From Prochloraceae cyanobacterium (GTDB lineage Bacteria > Cyanobacteriota > Cyanobacteriia > Cyanobacteriales > JASJDA01): 51,213 bases of DNA. Where the stretch lies: the NCBI GenBank assembly GCA_030065755.1, contig JASJDA010000004.1:1-51213 (forward strand), written 5' to 3'. Every line of letters begins with the position of its first letter. Position 1 is the stretch's first letter. The notes under the pieces are model-generated. The model searched no databases. It was not told the origin of the DNA and worked only from the letters and a program-made list of their open reading frames with translations. Shown here one piece after another: positions 7,341-16,515 of the stretch. The translations under genes were made by a program, and so were the position numbers.

Positions 7341-8366
7341 TTAAATGAATATTTGATTCAAAAACGAATATTTTGAATTGGTTCGATATATTTTGGGGAG
7401 CAAACCAATTAAAATTGTCAGAATATATCTAAGCTAAAATTGTTCCTTAAACTAAGATTATTTTTTTAGAAACTAAGTTTAAAGTATTAGGTTAGATAGA
7501 TTTTTCGGCAAAAATTTTAGGTAAAAAAGACAACGTTTTTAGGACAATTGAAATATTTTATTCAATAAATTGAGGGTGGCGGGGGGATTTTATTAATCTG
7601 TTTGTTAAAGAGAGGACACTAAAACAATCAGGGGAAAAATCGCTAAAATCCTAGTCAATTAAAGGTTTTGAGCAAAAATATTCTTATAATTGTGAGTTAT
7701 ATATCAGATCGGAATTTGTTGCTCTTTCTGAAATAATTATTGCGCTTTTTCTGTAAGGCAACAAGACAATGATTACATTTGTTAAAGTAATTTAAATTAA
7801 ATCAATATATTTTGAGTGATGACTTTTATGTGGTGGTGAATAAAGGTAAGCAGTTGGGAAGTTACCCAAACAAGGGAAATTCAAACTTTTCGGGTGTCAT
7901 GAAGTTGACGTCAATTTGCCTATAGATTCTACTTAATGGCGGCCTAGTTACAATTATTAATATTGATCGGCGATAAGTAGGTAGCCATAAATAAACTGTA
8001 AAGAAAATCTGTTTGATATATTGTGAAATTATTATTTATCATATATAGTAATCCTAGAGCGAAAAAATAACCAAAAAAAACTTAAATAGCAGTTCACTAG
8101 CGCAGCTTAAATATATCTAAAAGCGATTTGAGGATAGGTTTTTAGGCCCTGATGGACAATAAAGTGATGAAAAATAAATAGGCAAATATAGGCCAATCGA
8201 AAAACTTGGGCGGGGACTTATATCCACGGCTAAAGTGGGAAGTGGTAATTATATATGCCAAAAATTCTGCGGTTTATAAAGTGCTTGTTGTCGAAGTCAC
8301 CAATCAGGAAAAGTATAGTATTTAAGTTTTTCAATTTTTGTAATAATAATTTAGAGGATAGCTGAA
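7341..8366. other. 1-kb AT-rich region without a gene, ahead of the polysaccharide cluster
   Basis: No convincing reading frame, tRNA or known riboswitch core was found on either strand. The region is strongly AT-rich and holds scattered short inverted repeats and poly-A/T tracts. An AGAGGATAGCTGA stretch at the right end supplies the ribosome-binding site for the cytidylyltransferase. It probably contains the main promoter and a long 5' leader of the sugar cluster, plus the promoter of the small zinc-ribbon gene on the other strand. Confidence 0.5.
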
Positions 8367-9218
8367 ATGAAAGTAGGTATTCTTGCCGGAGGTCTAGGCA
8401 CTCGTCTTGCTGAAGAAACTGTAAGTAAGCCGAAGCCAATGGTAGAGATTGGTGGCAAACCAATCCTTTGGCACATAATGATGCATTATGCTTACTACGG
8501 CTTGAATGATTTTGTCATTGCCCTGGGATATAAAGCTGAGGTTATTAAAAAGTATATGGTTGACTATTGTGCCCTCAATAGCAATCTCACTATCAGCTTG
8601 GAAAATGGAGCTATCAAACAGCACGGTGGCGAACATCTAAATTGGACTGTAGATCTAATTGACACGGGTATTAACACCAATACTGGAGGCCGCATTAAGC
8701 GACTGGCTCCTTACCTGGGTAATGAAACATTTATGCTCACCTGGGGCGACGGCGTTTCTGATATCAATTTACGGGAGCTCCTAGAATTTCATCGTTCCCA
8801 CGGCAAATTAGCTACCCTGACCGCAGTCAGACCGCCAGCCCGTTTTGGTCACTTAGAACTCCATAGGGACCAAATTACCGAATTCTCCGAAAAACCTCAG
8901 ACTAAAGAAGGTTGGATTAACGGTGCCTTTTTCGTGCTGGAGCCAGGAGTATTTGACTACGTTGATGGCGACGATACCCAGTGGGAAAAAGCACCACTGG
9001 AGAGATTAGCAAAAGACGGTCAACTCATGGCCTATAAACACACCTCTTTTTGGCAATGTATGGACACATTGCGCGATAAGCGTCGTTTGGAAAGCCTTTG
9101 GCAAAGCGGCAATGCACCTTGGAAAATTTGGGAGAAAGATAATGCGGGTATTAGTGACGGGTCACAAAGGGTACATCGGGACAGTTATGGTGCCTATGCT
9201 GTTGCTTCAAAAGCATGA
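8367..9218 (+). CDS. rfbF: glucose-1-phosphate cytidylyltransferase
   Basis: RfbF joins CTP and glucose-1-phosphate to CDP-glucose, the entry to CDP-dideoxyhexose and branched sugars. The signature AGGLGTRLAEETVSKPKPM (residues 7-25), KPILWHIM, DTG, GDGVSD (128-132) and FWQCMDTLRD are all present. RfbF enzymes normally end at APWKTWE, here APWKIWE at 250-256. This frame runs 27 residues further, overlapping the next gene by 77 bp in a different frame, so the ancestral stop was probably lost. Cofactors are metal ions; location cytoplasm. First gene of the cluster. No CDP-glucose 4,6-dehydratase gene (rfbG) is in the window. Confidence 0.93.
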   Translation: MKVGILAGGLGTRLAEETVSKPKPMVEIGGKPILWHIMMHYAYYGLNDFVIALGYKAEVIKKYMVDYCALNSNLTISLENGAIKQHGGEHLNWTVDLIDTGINTNTGGRIKRLAPYLGNETFMLTWGDGVSDINLRELLEFHRSHGKLATLTAVRPPARFGHLELHRDQITEFSEKPQTKEGWINGAFFVLEPGVFDYVDGDDTQWEKAPLERLAKDGQLMAYKHTSFWQCMDTLRDKRRLESLWQSGNAPWKIWEKDNAGISDGSQRVHRDSYGAYAVASKA

Positions 9219-10185
9219 AGTTGTTGGCTTAGATAGTGACTTGTTCCGAAACAGTACCTTTGGCGAAGGATTTAGAGAAATTCCCGAACTAAACAAAGAC
9301 ATCCGAGATATAGAAGCATCCGATCTTGAGGGATTTGAGGCAGTGATTCATCTGGCGGGATTATCTAACGATCCCCTGGGCAATCTCAATCCAGAGTTGA
9401 CTTATGAAATTAATCATCTTGCCTCAGTACGTCTGGCTAAATTAGCAAAAGCAGCAGGGATCTCTCGTTTTATCTTTTCCTCCTCTTGCAGTAATTATGG
9501 CGCAGGTGGTGACGACTTGCTCAATGAAGAGTCAAATTTTAATCCCGTTACACCATACGGCATTTCCAAAGTACGGGTGGAACAAGATGTCAGTCAACTA
9601 GCAGACGACAACTTTAGTCCTACCTTTTTACGTAATGCTACTGCTTATGGCGTGTCGCCAAGACTGCGCTTTGACTTGGTACTAAACAATCTAGTTGCTT
9701 GGGCTTATACAACTGGCCGAGTCTACATCAAAAGCGACGGTACTCCCTGGCGTCCTATTGTTCATATCGAGGATATTTCCAGGGCTTTTATTGCGGTTTT
9801 GCACGCCCCGCGCGAGCTAGTACACAATCAAGCTTTCAATGTAGGACGCAACGAAGACAACTATCGCATTAGAGACTTAGGCAATATCGTAGAACAAGTA
9901 GTCCCAGATTGCCGCATTGAATATGCCAAGGATGGAGGACCAGATAAACGCTGTTATCGGGTTGACTGCAGCAGAATAGCTAATACCTTACCCGAATTCC
10001 AACCCCAGTGGAATGCTAGGCGGGGAGCAGAAGAACTCTATGCAGCTTATCAAAAAATCGGCTTGACTCTCGAAGAATTTGAGGGTCCCAAATACCAACG
10101 AATTGCCCACGTCAAACAACTGCTCAGCAGCGGGCGCTTAGATGAAAATTTACGCTGGAAACCAGTAACTGCTATAAGAAATTAA
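9142..10185 (+). CDS. NAD-dependent epimerase/dehydratase (extended SDR)
   Basis: This 347-residue nucleotide-sugar enzyme starts at MRVLVTGHKGYIG, with the TGxxGxxG cofactor loop, HLAGLSNDPLG, the SSSCSNYG catalytic-Ser segment and the YGISK active-site Tyr/Lys. I chose ATG 9142 rather than 9112 because the Rossmann strand begins there and GGGAGA lies 6 bp upstream. It overlaps the rfbF frame by 77 bp. Its place after rfbF suggests it epimerises or reduces a CDP-sugar, but the substrate is inferred. It is not the usual RfbG dehydratase. Confidence 0.88.
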   Translation: MRVLVTGHKGYIGTVMVPMLLLQKHEVVGLDSDLFRNSTFGEGFREIPELNKDIRDIEASDLEGFEAVIHLAGLSNDPLGNLNPELTYEINHLASVRLAKLAKAAGISRFIFSSSCSNYGAGGDDLLNEESNFNPVTPYGISKVRVEQDVSQLADDNFSPTFLRNATAYGVSPRLRFDLVLNNLVAWAYTTGRVYIKSDGTPWRPIVHIEDISRAFIAVLHAPRELVHNQAFNVGRNEDNYRIRDLGNIVEQVVPDCRIEYAKDGGPDKRCYRVDCSRIANTLPEFQPQWNARRGAEELYAAYQKIGLTLEEFEGPKYQRIAHVKQLLSSGRLDENLRWKPVTAIRN

Positions 10186-10200
10186 CGAGATTACTAAACA

Positions 10201-11442
10201 ATGTCTCAAACAACACTTCAGACCAAACCAACTTGTCGTGCTAGCGGCGATGCTGACCTGGAGTTAATTATTTCCTTCGGTTACACTCCTCTGGCAGATA
10301 GATTGCTGACCAAAGAACAACTAGATCTACCAGAGTATACTGCTCCCTTAGATCTAGCTTTTTCCCCTGGTTCTGGGTTAGTACAAATCCTAGAAACCGT
10401 TCCTCCAGAAATCCTATTTTATGAGGACTACCCCTACTTTTCTTCTGTCTCGCCGTCGCTGCTCAAACATTTTGGAGATAGTGCTAAAGCACTGATTAAA
10501 TCTAGGAAACTCGACGGTAACAGTCTGGCGATCGAAGCTGCTAGTAATGACGGGTATATGCTTAAAAACTTTGTCGAAGCAGGCATTCCCGTACTAGGCA
10601 TCGATCCAGCTAAAAGACCAGCCGAGGTTGCTCAGAAAGCAGGCATTCCTACTCTTTGTACCTTCTTTACAAAAGAGCTAGCCGAGGAACTGCGTTCCCA
10701 AGGAAAACAAGCCGACATTTTTCTGGCCAACAATGTCTTGGCTCACGTTCCCGATTTGAACGGTTTTGTTGAAGGCATTGCCATTCTCTTGAAAGACACT
10801 GGAGTTGCGGTAATTGAAGTACCTTATGTAGTTGACTTGGTGGATAAGTGTGAATTTGACACCATCTATCACCAACACCTGTGTTACTTTTCTGTGACTG
10901 CCTTAGATAGGTTATTTAGAAAGCACTCTTTATATCTCAACGATATTCAACGCACTTCGATTCATGGCGGCTCCTTACGTCTATTTGTCGAGCCGAAAGA
11001 AGGGGTTAAAGACTCGGTTAAATTACTTTTACAAGAAGAGGTAGAGCGGAAGGTCGATAAAATCGATTATTATCTCGATTTTGCGGCAAGAGTCGAGGAA
11101 ATTAGGCGCTCTTTACTCGATATCCTCTGGGACATCAAAAAACAAGGGAAGAGAATTGCTGCCTACGGTGCTGCTGCTAAAGCTACAACCTTGCTCAGCT
11201 ATGTAGGGATAAATAAAACCCTCGTTGATTATGTAGTTGACCTAAACAAATTCAAACAGGGTCGCTACATGAGCATCAATCATTTGCCAATTTTCCCCCC
11301 CTCAAAACTGGTTGAAGATATGCCGGACTACGTTCTAATTTTGGCGTGGAATTTTGCTGACGAGATTATGCAGCAGCAGGAAATTTATCGACAAAAGGGC
11401 GGTAAATTTATTATCCCGATTCCCGAACCGAAAATTGTTTAG
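10201..11442 (+). CDS. NovU/TylCIII-like sugar C-methyltransferase, altered zinc and active sites
   Basis: This 413-residue protein has the three-part layout of sugar C-methyltransferases: an N-terminal small domain, a SAM domain with [10 protein letters not shown] and the C-terminal Methyltransf_14 domain ([10 protein letters not shown], then [14 protein letters not shown]). The family would add a methyl group at C3 or C5 of a keto-sugar. Two oddities are visible. The N-terminal zinc cysteines (normally CxxC and CxxCG) read CRASG and SPGSG. The normally His-Glu-His active-site segment reads YHQHLCYFS. It may be a divergent or weakly active enzyme. It follows the epimerase by 15 bp, and a hairpin separates it from the next gene. 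Confidence 0.85.
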   Translation: MSQTTLQTKPTCRASGDADLELIISFGYTPLADRLLTKEQLDLPEYTAPLDLAFSPGSGLVQILETVPPEILFYEDYPYFSSVSPSLLKHFGDSAKALIKSRKLDGNSLAIEAASNDGYMLKNFVEAGIPVLGIDPAKRPAEVAQKAGIPTLCTFFTKELAEELRSQGKQADIFLANNVLAHVPDLNGFVEGIAILLKDTGVAVIEVPYVVDLVDKCEFDTIYHQHLCYFSVTALDRLFRKHSLYLNDIQRTSIHGGSLRLFVEPKEGVKDSVKLLLQEEVERKVDKIDYYLDFAARVEEIRRSLLDILWDIKKQGKRIAAYGAAAKATTLLSYVGINKTLVDYVVDLNKFKQGRYMSINHLPIFPPSKLVEDMPDYVLILAWNFADEIMQQQEIYRQKGGKFIIPIPEPKIV

Positions 11443-11466
11443 CTGTGCTCGTTTTTTATTTGCCGT

Positions 11467-11487
11467 GCCGCTCTCAACTAGAGCGGC
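11467..11487 (+). terminator. intercistronic hairpin
   Basis: A perfect 8-bp stem (GCCGCTCT / AGAGCGGC) with a 5-nt loop lies between two methyltransferase genes. No T-run follows, so partial termination or mRNA processing within the operon is more likely than full termination. Confidence 0.4.
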
Positions 11488-11511
11488 GTAACTAAAATTT
11501 CAGGAAAAAAT

Positions 11512-12741
11512 ATGAAGGGACAATCATTACTACAAAATCCCGATCGCGAAACAAGAAACGCCTTAGCGGAGTATGTCTGTCCCAACTGCAGTCATAAAGG
11601 TTTGTTGCTGTTTTATGAAGTGAACAAGGTTCCCGTTCACAGTTGCTTAATGATGCCAACTAAGCAAGAAGCTCTGGACTTTCCTTGCGGTGATGTGGTT
11701 TTGGGCTTTTGCGATCGTTGTGGCTTCATCACTAACGTGGAGTTTGACCCCAAGTGGTCGGCTTATGCTCCCAATTATGAAGACCAACAAAGTTTTTCGC
11801 CAACTTTCAATAAGTTTGCTCTGGATCTGGCAAATAGTTTAATCGAGAAATACGACCTGCACGACAAAGACATTGTGGAAATTGGCTGCAGTAAAGGGGA
11901 TTTCCTCATGCTGCTGTGCGAATTGGGTAACAATCGGGGTACGGGAATCGATCCTTCTGCTGTCGTAGGCAGAGTTAAGAGTAAAGCTGCCGATCGCGTA
12001 ACTTTTATTCAAGATTACTACTCGGAAAAGTACGCTAAGTATGTGGGCGATTTTATTTGCTGTCGCCATACCCTCGAACACATTCATCCTACGGCTGAAT
12101 TCATCAGTACTGTGCGTCGTTCCATTGGCGATCGCCTCAATACGGCAGTTGTTTTTGAAATACCAGACACGGTGAGAGTCTTAAAGGATTTAGCTTTCGA
12201 GGATATCTACTACGAACACTGCTCCTATTTTACCCCTGGGTCGTTAGCGCGGTTATTCCGCAGCTGTGGCTTTGAGGTCACCGATCTGTATCGGGCTTAT
12301 GGCGAACAATATCTCTTAATTGAAGCTAAACCTGCAGCTAACCCATCTAACAAAGTACATCCTCTCGAAGAGAGTCTCGAAGAGCTAACTCAGGACGTGA
12401 AACACTTCGCCAGCCAGATCGGTAAGAAACTGGAGCATTGGAAACAGTCCTTAGAGCAGATACAAGCTCAAGGAAAGCGCTGTGTAGTTTGGGGTTCCGG
12501 TTCCAAGTGCGTGGCTTTTCTCACCACTCTCGATACTGCAGACAAAATTGAATATGTGGTGGATATTAATCCCCACCGTCACGGTAAATTTATTCCTGGT
12601 GTTGGCAAACAAATTATGCCACCAGAGTTTTTAAAGGAATACAAACCCGATCGGGTAATTGTGATGAATCCCATTTACTGCGGGGAAATTCAACAAATGT
12701 TGACTCAGATGGGAGTTACCACAGAGGTAATATCTCTTTAA
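11512..12741 (+). CDS. class I SAM methyltransferase, C-methyltransferase family
   Basis: This 409-residue protein keeps the N-terminal zinc site that its neighbours lack (CPNC near residue 23 and CDRCG near residue 66). The SAM domain has VEIGCSKGDFL and the YYEHCSYFTPGSL active-site segment with an intact Glu-His. The C-terminal domain has VVWGSGSKCVAFL and YVVDINPHRHGKF. It should methylate a nucleotide-bound keto-sugar or a related substrate. It is closely similar over its length to the product at 16516, so the two are paralogs within the cluster. The start is supported by a CAGGAAAAA site. Confidence 0.87.
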   Translation: MKGQSLLQNPDRETRNALAEYVCPNCSHKGLLLFYEVNKVPVHSCLMMPTKQEALDFPCGDVVLGFCDRCGFITNVEFDPKWSAYAPNYEDQQSFSPTFNKFALDLANSLIEKYDLHDKDIVEIGCSKGDFLMLLCELGNNRGTGIDPSAVVGRVKSKAADRVTFIQDYYSEKYAKYVGDFICCRHTLEHIHPTAEFISTVRRSIGDRLNTAVVFEIPDTVRVLKDLAFEDIYYEHCSYFTPGSLARLFRSCGFEVTDLYRAYGEQYLLIEAKPAANPSNKVHPLEESLEELTQDVKHFASQIGKKLEHWKQSLEQIQAQGKRCVVWGSGSKCVAFLTTLDTADKIEYVVDINPHRHGKFIPGVGKQIMPPEFLKEYKPDRVIVMNPIYCGEIQQMLTQMGVTTEVISL

Positions 12742-12830
12742 GAATTACCAGATTTCTTTTTTTATACACATTATCTGTTTTTTGTCAACCCTAAATAATT
12801 AAGGAATATCAATCTAAAGACCAGTGTATC

Positions 12831-12852
12831 CGCTACTACCGCAGCAGTAGCG
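12831..12852 (+). repeat. hairpin in the leader of the GT4 gene
   Basis: CGCTACT and AGTAGCG form a perfect 7-bp stem with an 8-nt loop, 27 bp before the GT4 start. It may affect translation or mRNA stability; no T-run follows. Confidence 0.4.
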
Positions 12853-12878
12853 ATCGCAAAATAGAGCTAATACCAGTA

Positions 12879-14189
12879 ATGAAAATAGCGTTTATTGCAC
12901 AACCTTTTGACGTTCTGCTACCCAATCCCAAGAATTCAATTTCAATCTGGGTTGATGAAATTTCCAGCAAGATCGTCCAAAACCACGAAGCGGTAGTTTA
13001 TTCTGCAAAAACAGATTCTCACGATGAGTTGACGCAAAAAAATAACGTCAGACATGTTGGCATCTCTACTGTTTTTGATAAAAAAATAATAGAGATAATC
13101 AATAAGTTTCAAGCCAGAATTCAGAGTTTATTCTCTAAGGTTTTGGGCATAAAAATAAAATTTTACTCGCCAAAGTCTCATTTTTTTAGATGGTATTACT
13201 ACTTGTTTTATATTACTGACATTTCTTTAAAAATTCAGCAAGAAAAACCAGATTCAGTTGTCCTGTCAAACTTCTCTCAGTTTCTGCCAATTATTAGATT
13301 CTTCAATAAAAACACAAAAATAATATTAATGATGCAGTGCGATTGGCTGATTGAAATAGATGCAAAAAGAATTGACAGCTGGATTAAAAATGCAGATATT
13401 ATTTTAGGTTGCAGCGACTATATAGTAGAGGGCATAAAAAAGAAGTTTCCTCAATTTCAGTCAAAATGCCATACCCTTTATAACGGGTCAAATGAAATAG
13501 AATTCAATGTCAATGAAGTCAGTGACGTACTTATAGAATCAATACGTAAAGAACTCAATTTAAAAGATGAAAAAATTATTTTATTCGTAGGCAGGATTAC
13601 TCCAGAAAAGGGAATACACGTCCTTATAGAAGCAATGAGGCTAGTTGTAGATCTACAACCAGATTGCGCGCTACTAATTGTTGGCCCCTTTGCCTTAAAT
13701 CCTCCTAGCCCAATTGACAGTAAAGAGAGGGATTCATTGACAAACAAAATTGAAACCCTTAAGAATAATTACAAGAAACATTTGCAAGAGCTATCGAAAC
13801 CGATAGAAGACAAAGTAAAGTTTGTAGGCAGTTTACCTCATAAGCGACTTGCAGCTTACTATAGCTCGTGCGATATCTTCGTACATCCATCTGTGTGGAA
13901 TGAACCCTTCGGAATGATTTTAACTGAGGCTATGTCCTGCGAACGTCCAGTTATATCCACATATGCTGGTGGAATTCCTGAAATTGTGGTTCACGATCGG
14001 ACTGGACTATTAGTAAAACCAGATGATACTCAAGCCTTAGCAGATGCAATTTTACAGCTACTAAATAGTGAAAAGCAAAGAGGTGAAATGGGTAAGGAAG
14101 GAAAGAAAAGAGTAGAGAATAAATTTTCTTGGGATAAAACTACTGAAGTATTTCTGGAAGTTTTAGAGCAAACAAAAATGAAACAATAA
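12879..14189 (+). CDS. glycosyltransferase family 4 protein
   Basis: This 436-residue GT-B enzyme has an acceptor-side N-terminal half and a donor-side GT1/GT4 domain: KIILFVGRITPEKGIHVLIE, then the CDIFVHPSVWNEPFGMILTE region with the E-x7-E motif and ISTYAGGIPEIV. It transfers a sugar from a nucleotide donor while retaining the anomeric configuration, probably onto a lipid-linked glycan at the inner membrane face. The first half is unusually Lys/Ile/Phe- and AT-rich compared with neighbouring genes, hinting at separate acquisition. It starts after a 137-bp spacer. Donor and acceptor unknown. Confidence 0.9.
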   Translation: MKIAFIAQPFDVLLPNPKNSISIWVDEISSKIVQNHEAVVYSAKTDSHDELTQKNNVRHVGISTVFDKKIIEIINKFQARIQSLFSKVLGIKIKFYSPKSHFFRWYYYLFYITDISLKIQQEKPDSVVLSNFSQFLPIIRFFNKNTKIILMMQCDWLIEIDAKRIDSWIKNADIILGCSDYIVEGIKKKFPQFQSKCHTLYNGSNEIEFNVNEVSDVLIESIRKELNLKDEKIILFVGRITPEKGIHVLIEAMRLVVDLQPDCALLIVGPFALNPPSPIDSKERDSLTNKIETLKNNYKKHLQELSKPIEDKVKFVGSLPHKRLAAYYSSCDIFVHPSVWNEPFGMILTEAMSCERPVISTYAGGIPEIVVHDRTGLLVKPDDTQALADAILQLLNSEKQRGEMGKEGKKRVENKFSWDKTTEVFLEVLEQTKMKQ

Positions 14190-14214
14190 CTTTCAAAAGG
14201 AAAAAGAAGTAAAG

Positions 14215-15174
14215 ATGAGTAATAATTATCCCCGTGTCAGCGTAGGATTGCCTGTTTACAACGGCGAACTATATCTCAGGGAGGCTATAGATTCAATTTT
14301 GGCTCAGACCTTCGAGGATTTTGAGCTTATTATCTCAGATAATGCCTCAACTGACAGCACTCAGAAGATTTGTGAAGAATACGCTACCAAAGATCGGCGC
14401 ATCCGCTACTTTCGCAATGAAAAAAACCTCGGCGCTGCCTATAATTTCAATCGAGTTTTTGAATTAGCTAGAGGCGAGTACTTCAGGTGGGCTGCTTGTG
14501 ACGATCGATGCGCTCCAGAATTACTATCAAAGTGTGTTGAAGTTCTTGACAAAGACAATTCTGTAGTCTTGTGCCACTCCAGGACGATGTATATTGTCCA
14601 CGACAAGCAGGGGAATTTTCAGAAAGAAAAAGAGTATGGTGGTAAACCAAATACCAATTCGCCAAAGCCGCAAGAGCGTTTTTACGACCTTCTCTGCGAT
14701 CGCGCCTCCTGCTTGCAAATTTTCGGAGTGATACGCACAAGTGCTCTTAAACAGATGCCCCTCATTGGCGATTATGCAGCATCAGACATTGTGTTATTGG
14801 TCAAGCTGGCTCTGCTCGGTCGCTTCGAGGAAATTCCCGACTTCCTATTCTATTACAGGCTCCATCCCCAGCAATCGGTCTGGACCTTGTCTTGGAATCC
14901 TCAAGCTTACACATTCTGGTATGCTCCAGCCAGAAAGGGGCAGATTGTGTTTCCACAGTGGAGATTGCTACGGGAGTATTCTCTTGCTATTGCTGAGGCT
15001 CCCATAAGTTGGAACCAACGACTGCACTGCTATCTCCACATGGGGCGTTGGTTGCAACAGAACTGGAAAATATTGATCGACGATCTAATTTTTGTCGCCA
15101 AGCAGGTTTTGCGACCTCTAAAAACTTTTCTCAAGTCTTCATTGGTTAAATCAAGGCAACAGAAGCAGACTTAG
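14215..15174 (+). CDS. glycosyltransferase family 2 protein
   Basis: This 319-residue GT-A inverting glycosyltransferase begins with VSVGLPVYNGELYLREAIDS, then SDNASTDSTQ (nucleotide-binding) and WAACDD (a DxD-like metal site near residue 98). The C-terminal region carries a basic, hydrophobic tail that may lie on the membrane. A good AAAGGAAAAAGAAGT region precedes the ATG. It is paralogous to the product at 17908, sharing long stretches such as LARGEYFRWAA/LARGEYFKWAA. Presumably it adds a sugar to the polysaccharide repeat made by this cluster. Confidence 0.9.
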   Translation: MSNNYPRVSVGLPVYNGELYLREAIDSILAQTFEDFELIISDNASTDSTQKICEEYATKDRRIRYFRNEKNLGAAYNFNRVFELARGEYFRWAACDDRCAPELLSKCVEVLDKDNSVVLCHSRTMYIVHDKQGNFQKEKEYGGKPNTNSPKPQERFYDLLCDRASCLQIFGVIRTSALKQMPLIGDYAASDIVLLVKLALLGRFEEIPDFLFYYRLHPQQSVWTLSWNPQAYTFWYAPARKGQIVFPQWRLLREYSLAIAEAPISWNQRLHCYLHMGRWLQQNWKILIDDLIFVAKQVLRPLKTFLKSSLVKSRQQKQT

Positions 15175-15238
15175 AACAAAATAAGTTCGCGACTTGGAAA
15201 GCCAGCCTACTTAACACCTAACACCTAATAAAAAAACC

Positions 15239-16459
15239 ATGTATGATTTTGCGATCGTTGGCGGAGGAATTGTGGGGCTGTCTACAGCCATGGCTTTAGG
15301 TAAACGTTATTCAAATGCCAACATTCTAGTACTCGAAAAAGAAAGCAGGTGGGCTGCTCACCAAACTGGTCATAATAGTGGCGTAATTCATTCTGGCATC
15401 TACTATAAGCCAGGTAGTTTAAAAGCTAAATTTTGTCGTCAAGGAAATCAGTCCATGGTGGCATTCTGCCAAGAAAATGGTATTGATTTTGAAGTTTGCG
15501 GCAAAATAATTGTAGCGACTGAGCCAGAAGAGCTACCTTTACTGGAGAATCTATACCGACGAGGCTTAGAAAATGGTATAGAAATTGCTAAGCTCAACCC
15601 AGGAGAAGTTAGGGAAATTGAGCCACACGTTAATTGCTTAGCTGCAATTAAAGTATATTCAACCGGAATTGTTGACTACAAGCAGGTTTGTCAAAAATAC
15701 GTCGAACTGGTTGGTAGCAGGAGAGGAGATTTGCGTCTCAATACCAAGGTTGAAAAAATCATTGAAACCAATGAAGGTCAGGTATTAGAAACAAACAATG
15801 GCACCTTTGCAACTCGCTTTACCATCGACTGTGCTGGATTGCATAGCGATCGCGTGGCTAAATTAGGTGGCGTTAAACCTCCAGCTAAAATCGTCCCTTT
15901 TCGAGGTGAATACTACGAACTGAAGCCAGAAAAACGCTATCTAGTCAAGCACCTAATTTATCCAGTTCCCAATCCAGAGTTTCCCTTTTTAGGAGTTCAT
16001 TTCACTCGCGCGATCGATGGCAGCGTTCACGCTGGACCTAATGCAGTGCTTAGCTTCAAGCGGGAAGGCTATAAAAAAAGTGATTTTGACCTGGGGGATT
16101 TTTGGGAAGTAATGACTTATCCTGGTTTGTGGAAACTGGCTGCCAAACACGCTAAAGCAGGCATTCAAGAAACGATCCGCTCCTGGAGTAAAGCTGCTTT
16201 TGTCCGCAGTTTGCAGCGGTTAATTCCCGAAGTCCAGGCCGACGATCTGGTTCCTACTCATGCAGGGGTGCGCGCTCAAGCTCTGATGAATGACGGCCAG
16301 CTAGTAAATGATTTTTTAATTGTCAACGATCGCAACGCAATATACGTCTTTAATGCCCCTTCTCCAGCTGCTACCGCGTCCCTGGAAATAGGAGAGGCGA
16401 TCGCCGATCGGGTTCCGTGCCTTCCAGCATTGAGAAACGAAGAGATGGAAGTAGGTTAG
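15239..16459 (+). CDS. lhgO: L-2-hydroxyglutarate oxidase-like FAD enzyme
   Basis: This 406-residue FAD-dependent oxidoreductase of the DAO/LhgO family starts with the dinucleotide loop GGGIVGLSTAMALG. HQTGHNSGVIHSGIYYKPGS (about 34-53) is the LhgO/YgaF hallmark, and IDCAGLHSDRVA and HAGVRAQ follow. LhgO oxidises L-2-hydroxyglutarate to 2-oxoglutarate and passes electrons to quinones. It sits in the middle of a glycan cluster between a GT2 and a methyltransferase, suggesting it may act on a hydroxy-acid or sugar-acid part of the product, or simply be a passenger. The short heptamer TAACACC x2 (15212-15225) lies just upstream. Confidence 0.85.
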   Translation: MYDFAIVGGGIVGLSTAMALGKRYSNANILVLEKESRWAAHQTGHNSGVIHSGIYYKPGSLKAKFCRQGNQSMVAFCQENGIDFEVCGKIIVATEPEELPLLENLYRRGLENGIEIAKLNPGEVREIEPHVNCLAAIKVYSTGIVDYKQVCQKYVELVGSRRGDLRLNTKVEKIIETNEGQVLETNNGTFATRFTIDCAGLHSDRVAKLGGVKPPAKIVPFRGEYYELKPEKRYLVKHLIYPVPNPEFPFLGVHFTRAIDGSVHAGPNAVLSFKREGYKKSDFDLGDFWEVMTYPGLWKLAAKHAKAGIQETIRSWSKAAFVRSLQRLIPEVQADDLVPTHAGVRAQALMNDGQLVNDFLIVNDRNAIYVFNAPSPAATASLEIGEAIADRVPCLPALRNEEMEVG

Positions 16460-16515
16460 CTAAAAGACGATCGACAGTTCAATGCAAGAGAAAGTCACGG
16501 GAGTAAGATCTCTAA

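Noticed and set aside
7341-8366. A riboswitch or JUMPstart/ops-type leader before the polysaccharide cluster
   Set aside because: No consensus riboswitch core was found by eye, and the GGTAGCC-like piece at 7981 does not match the ops consensus.
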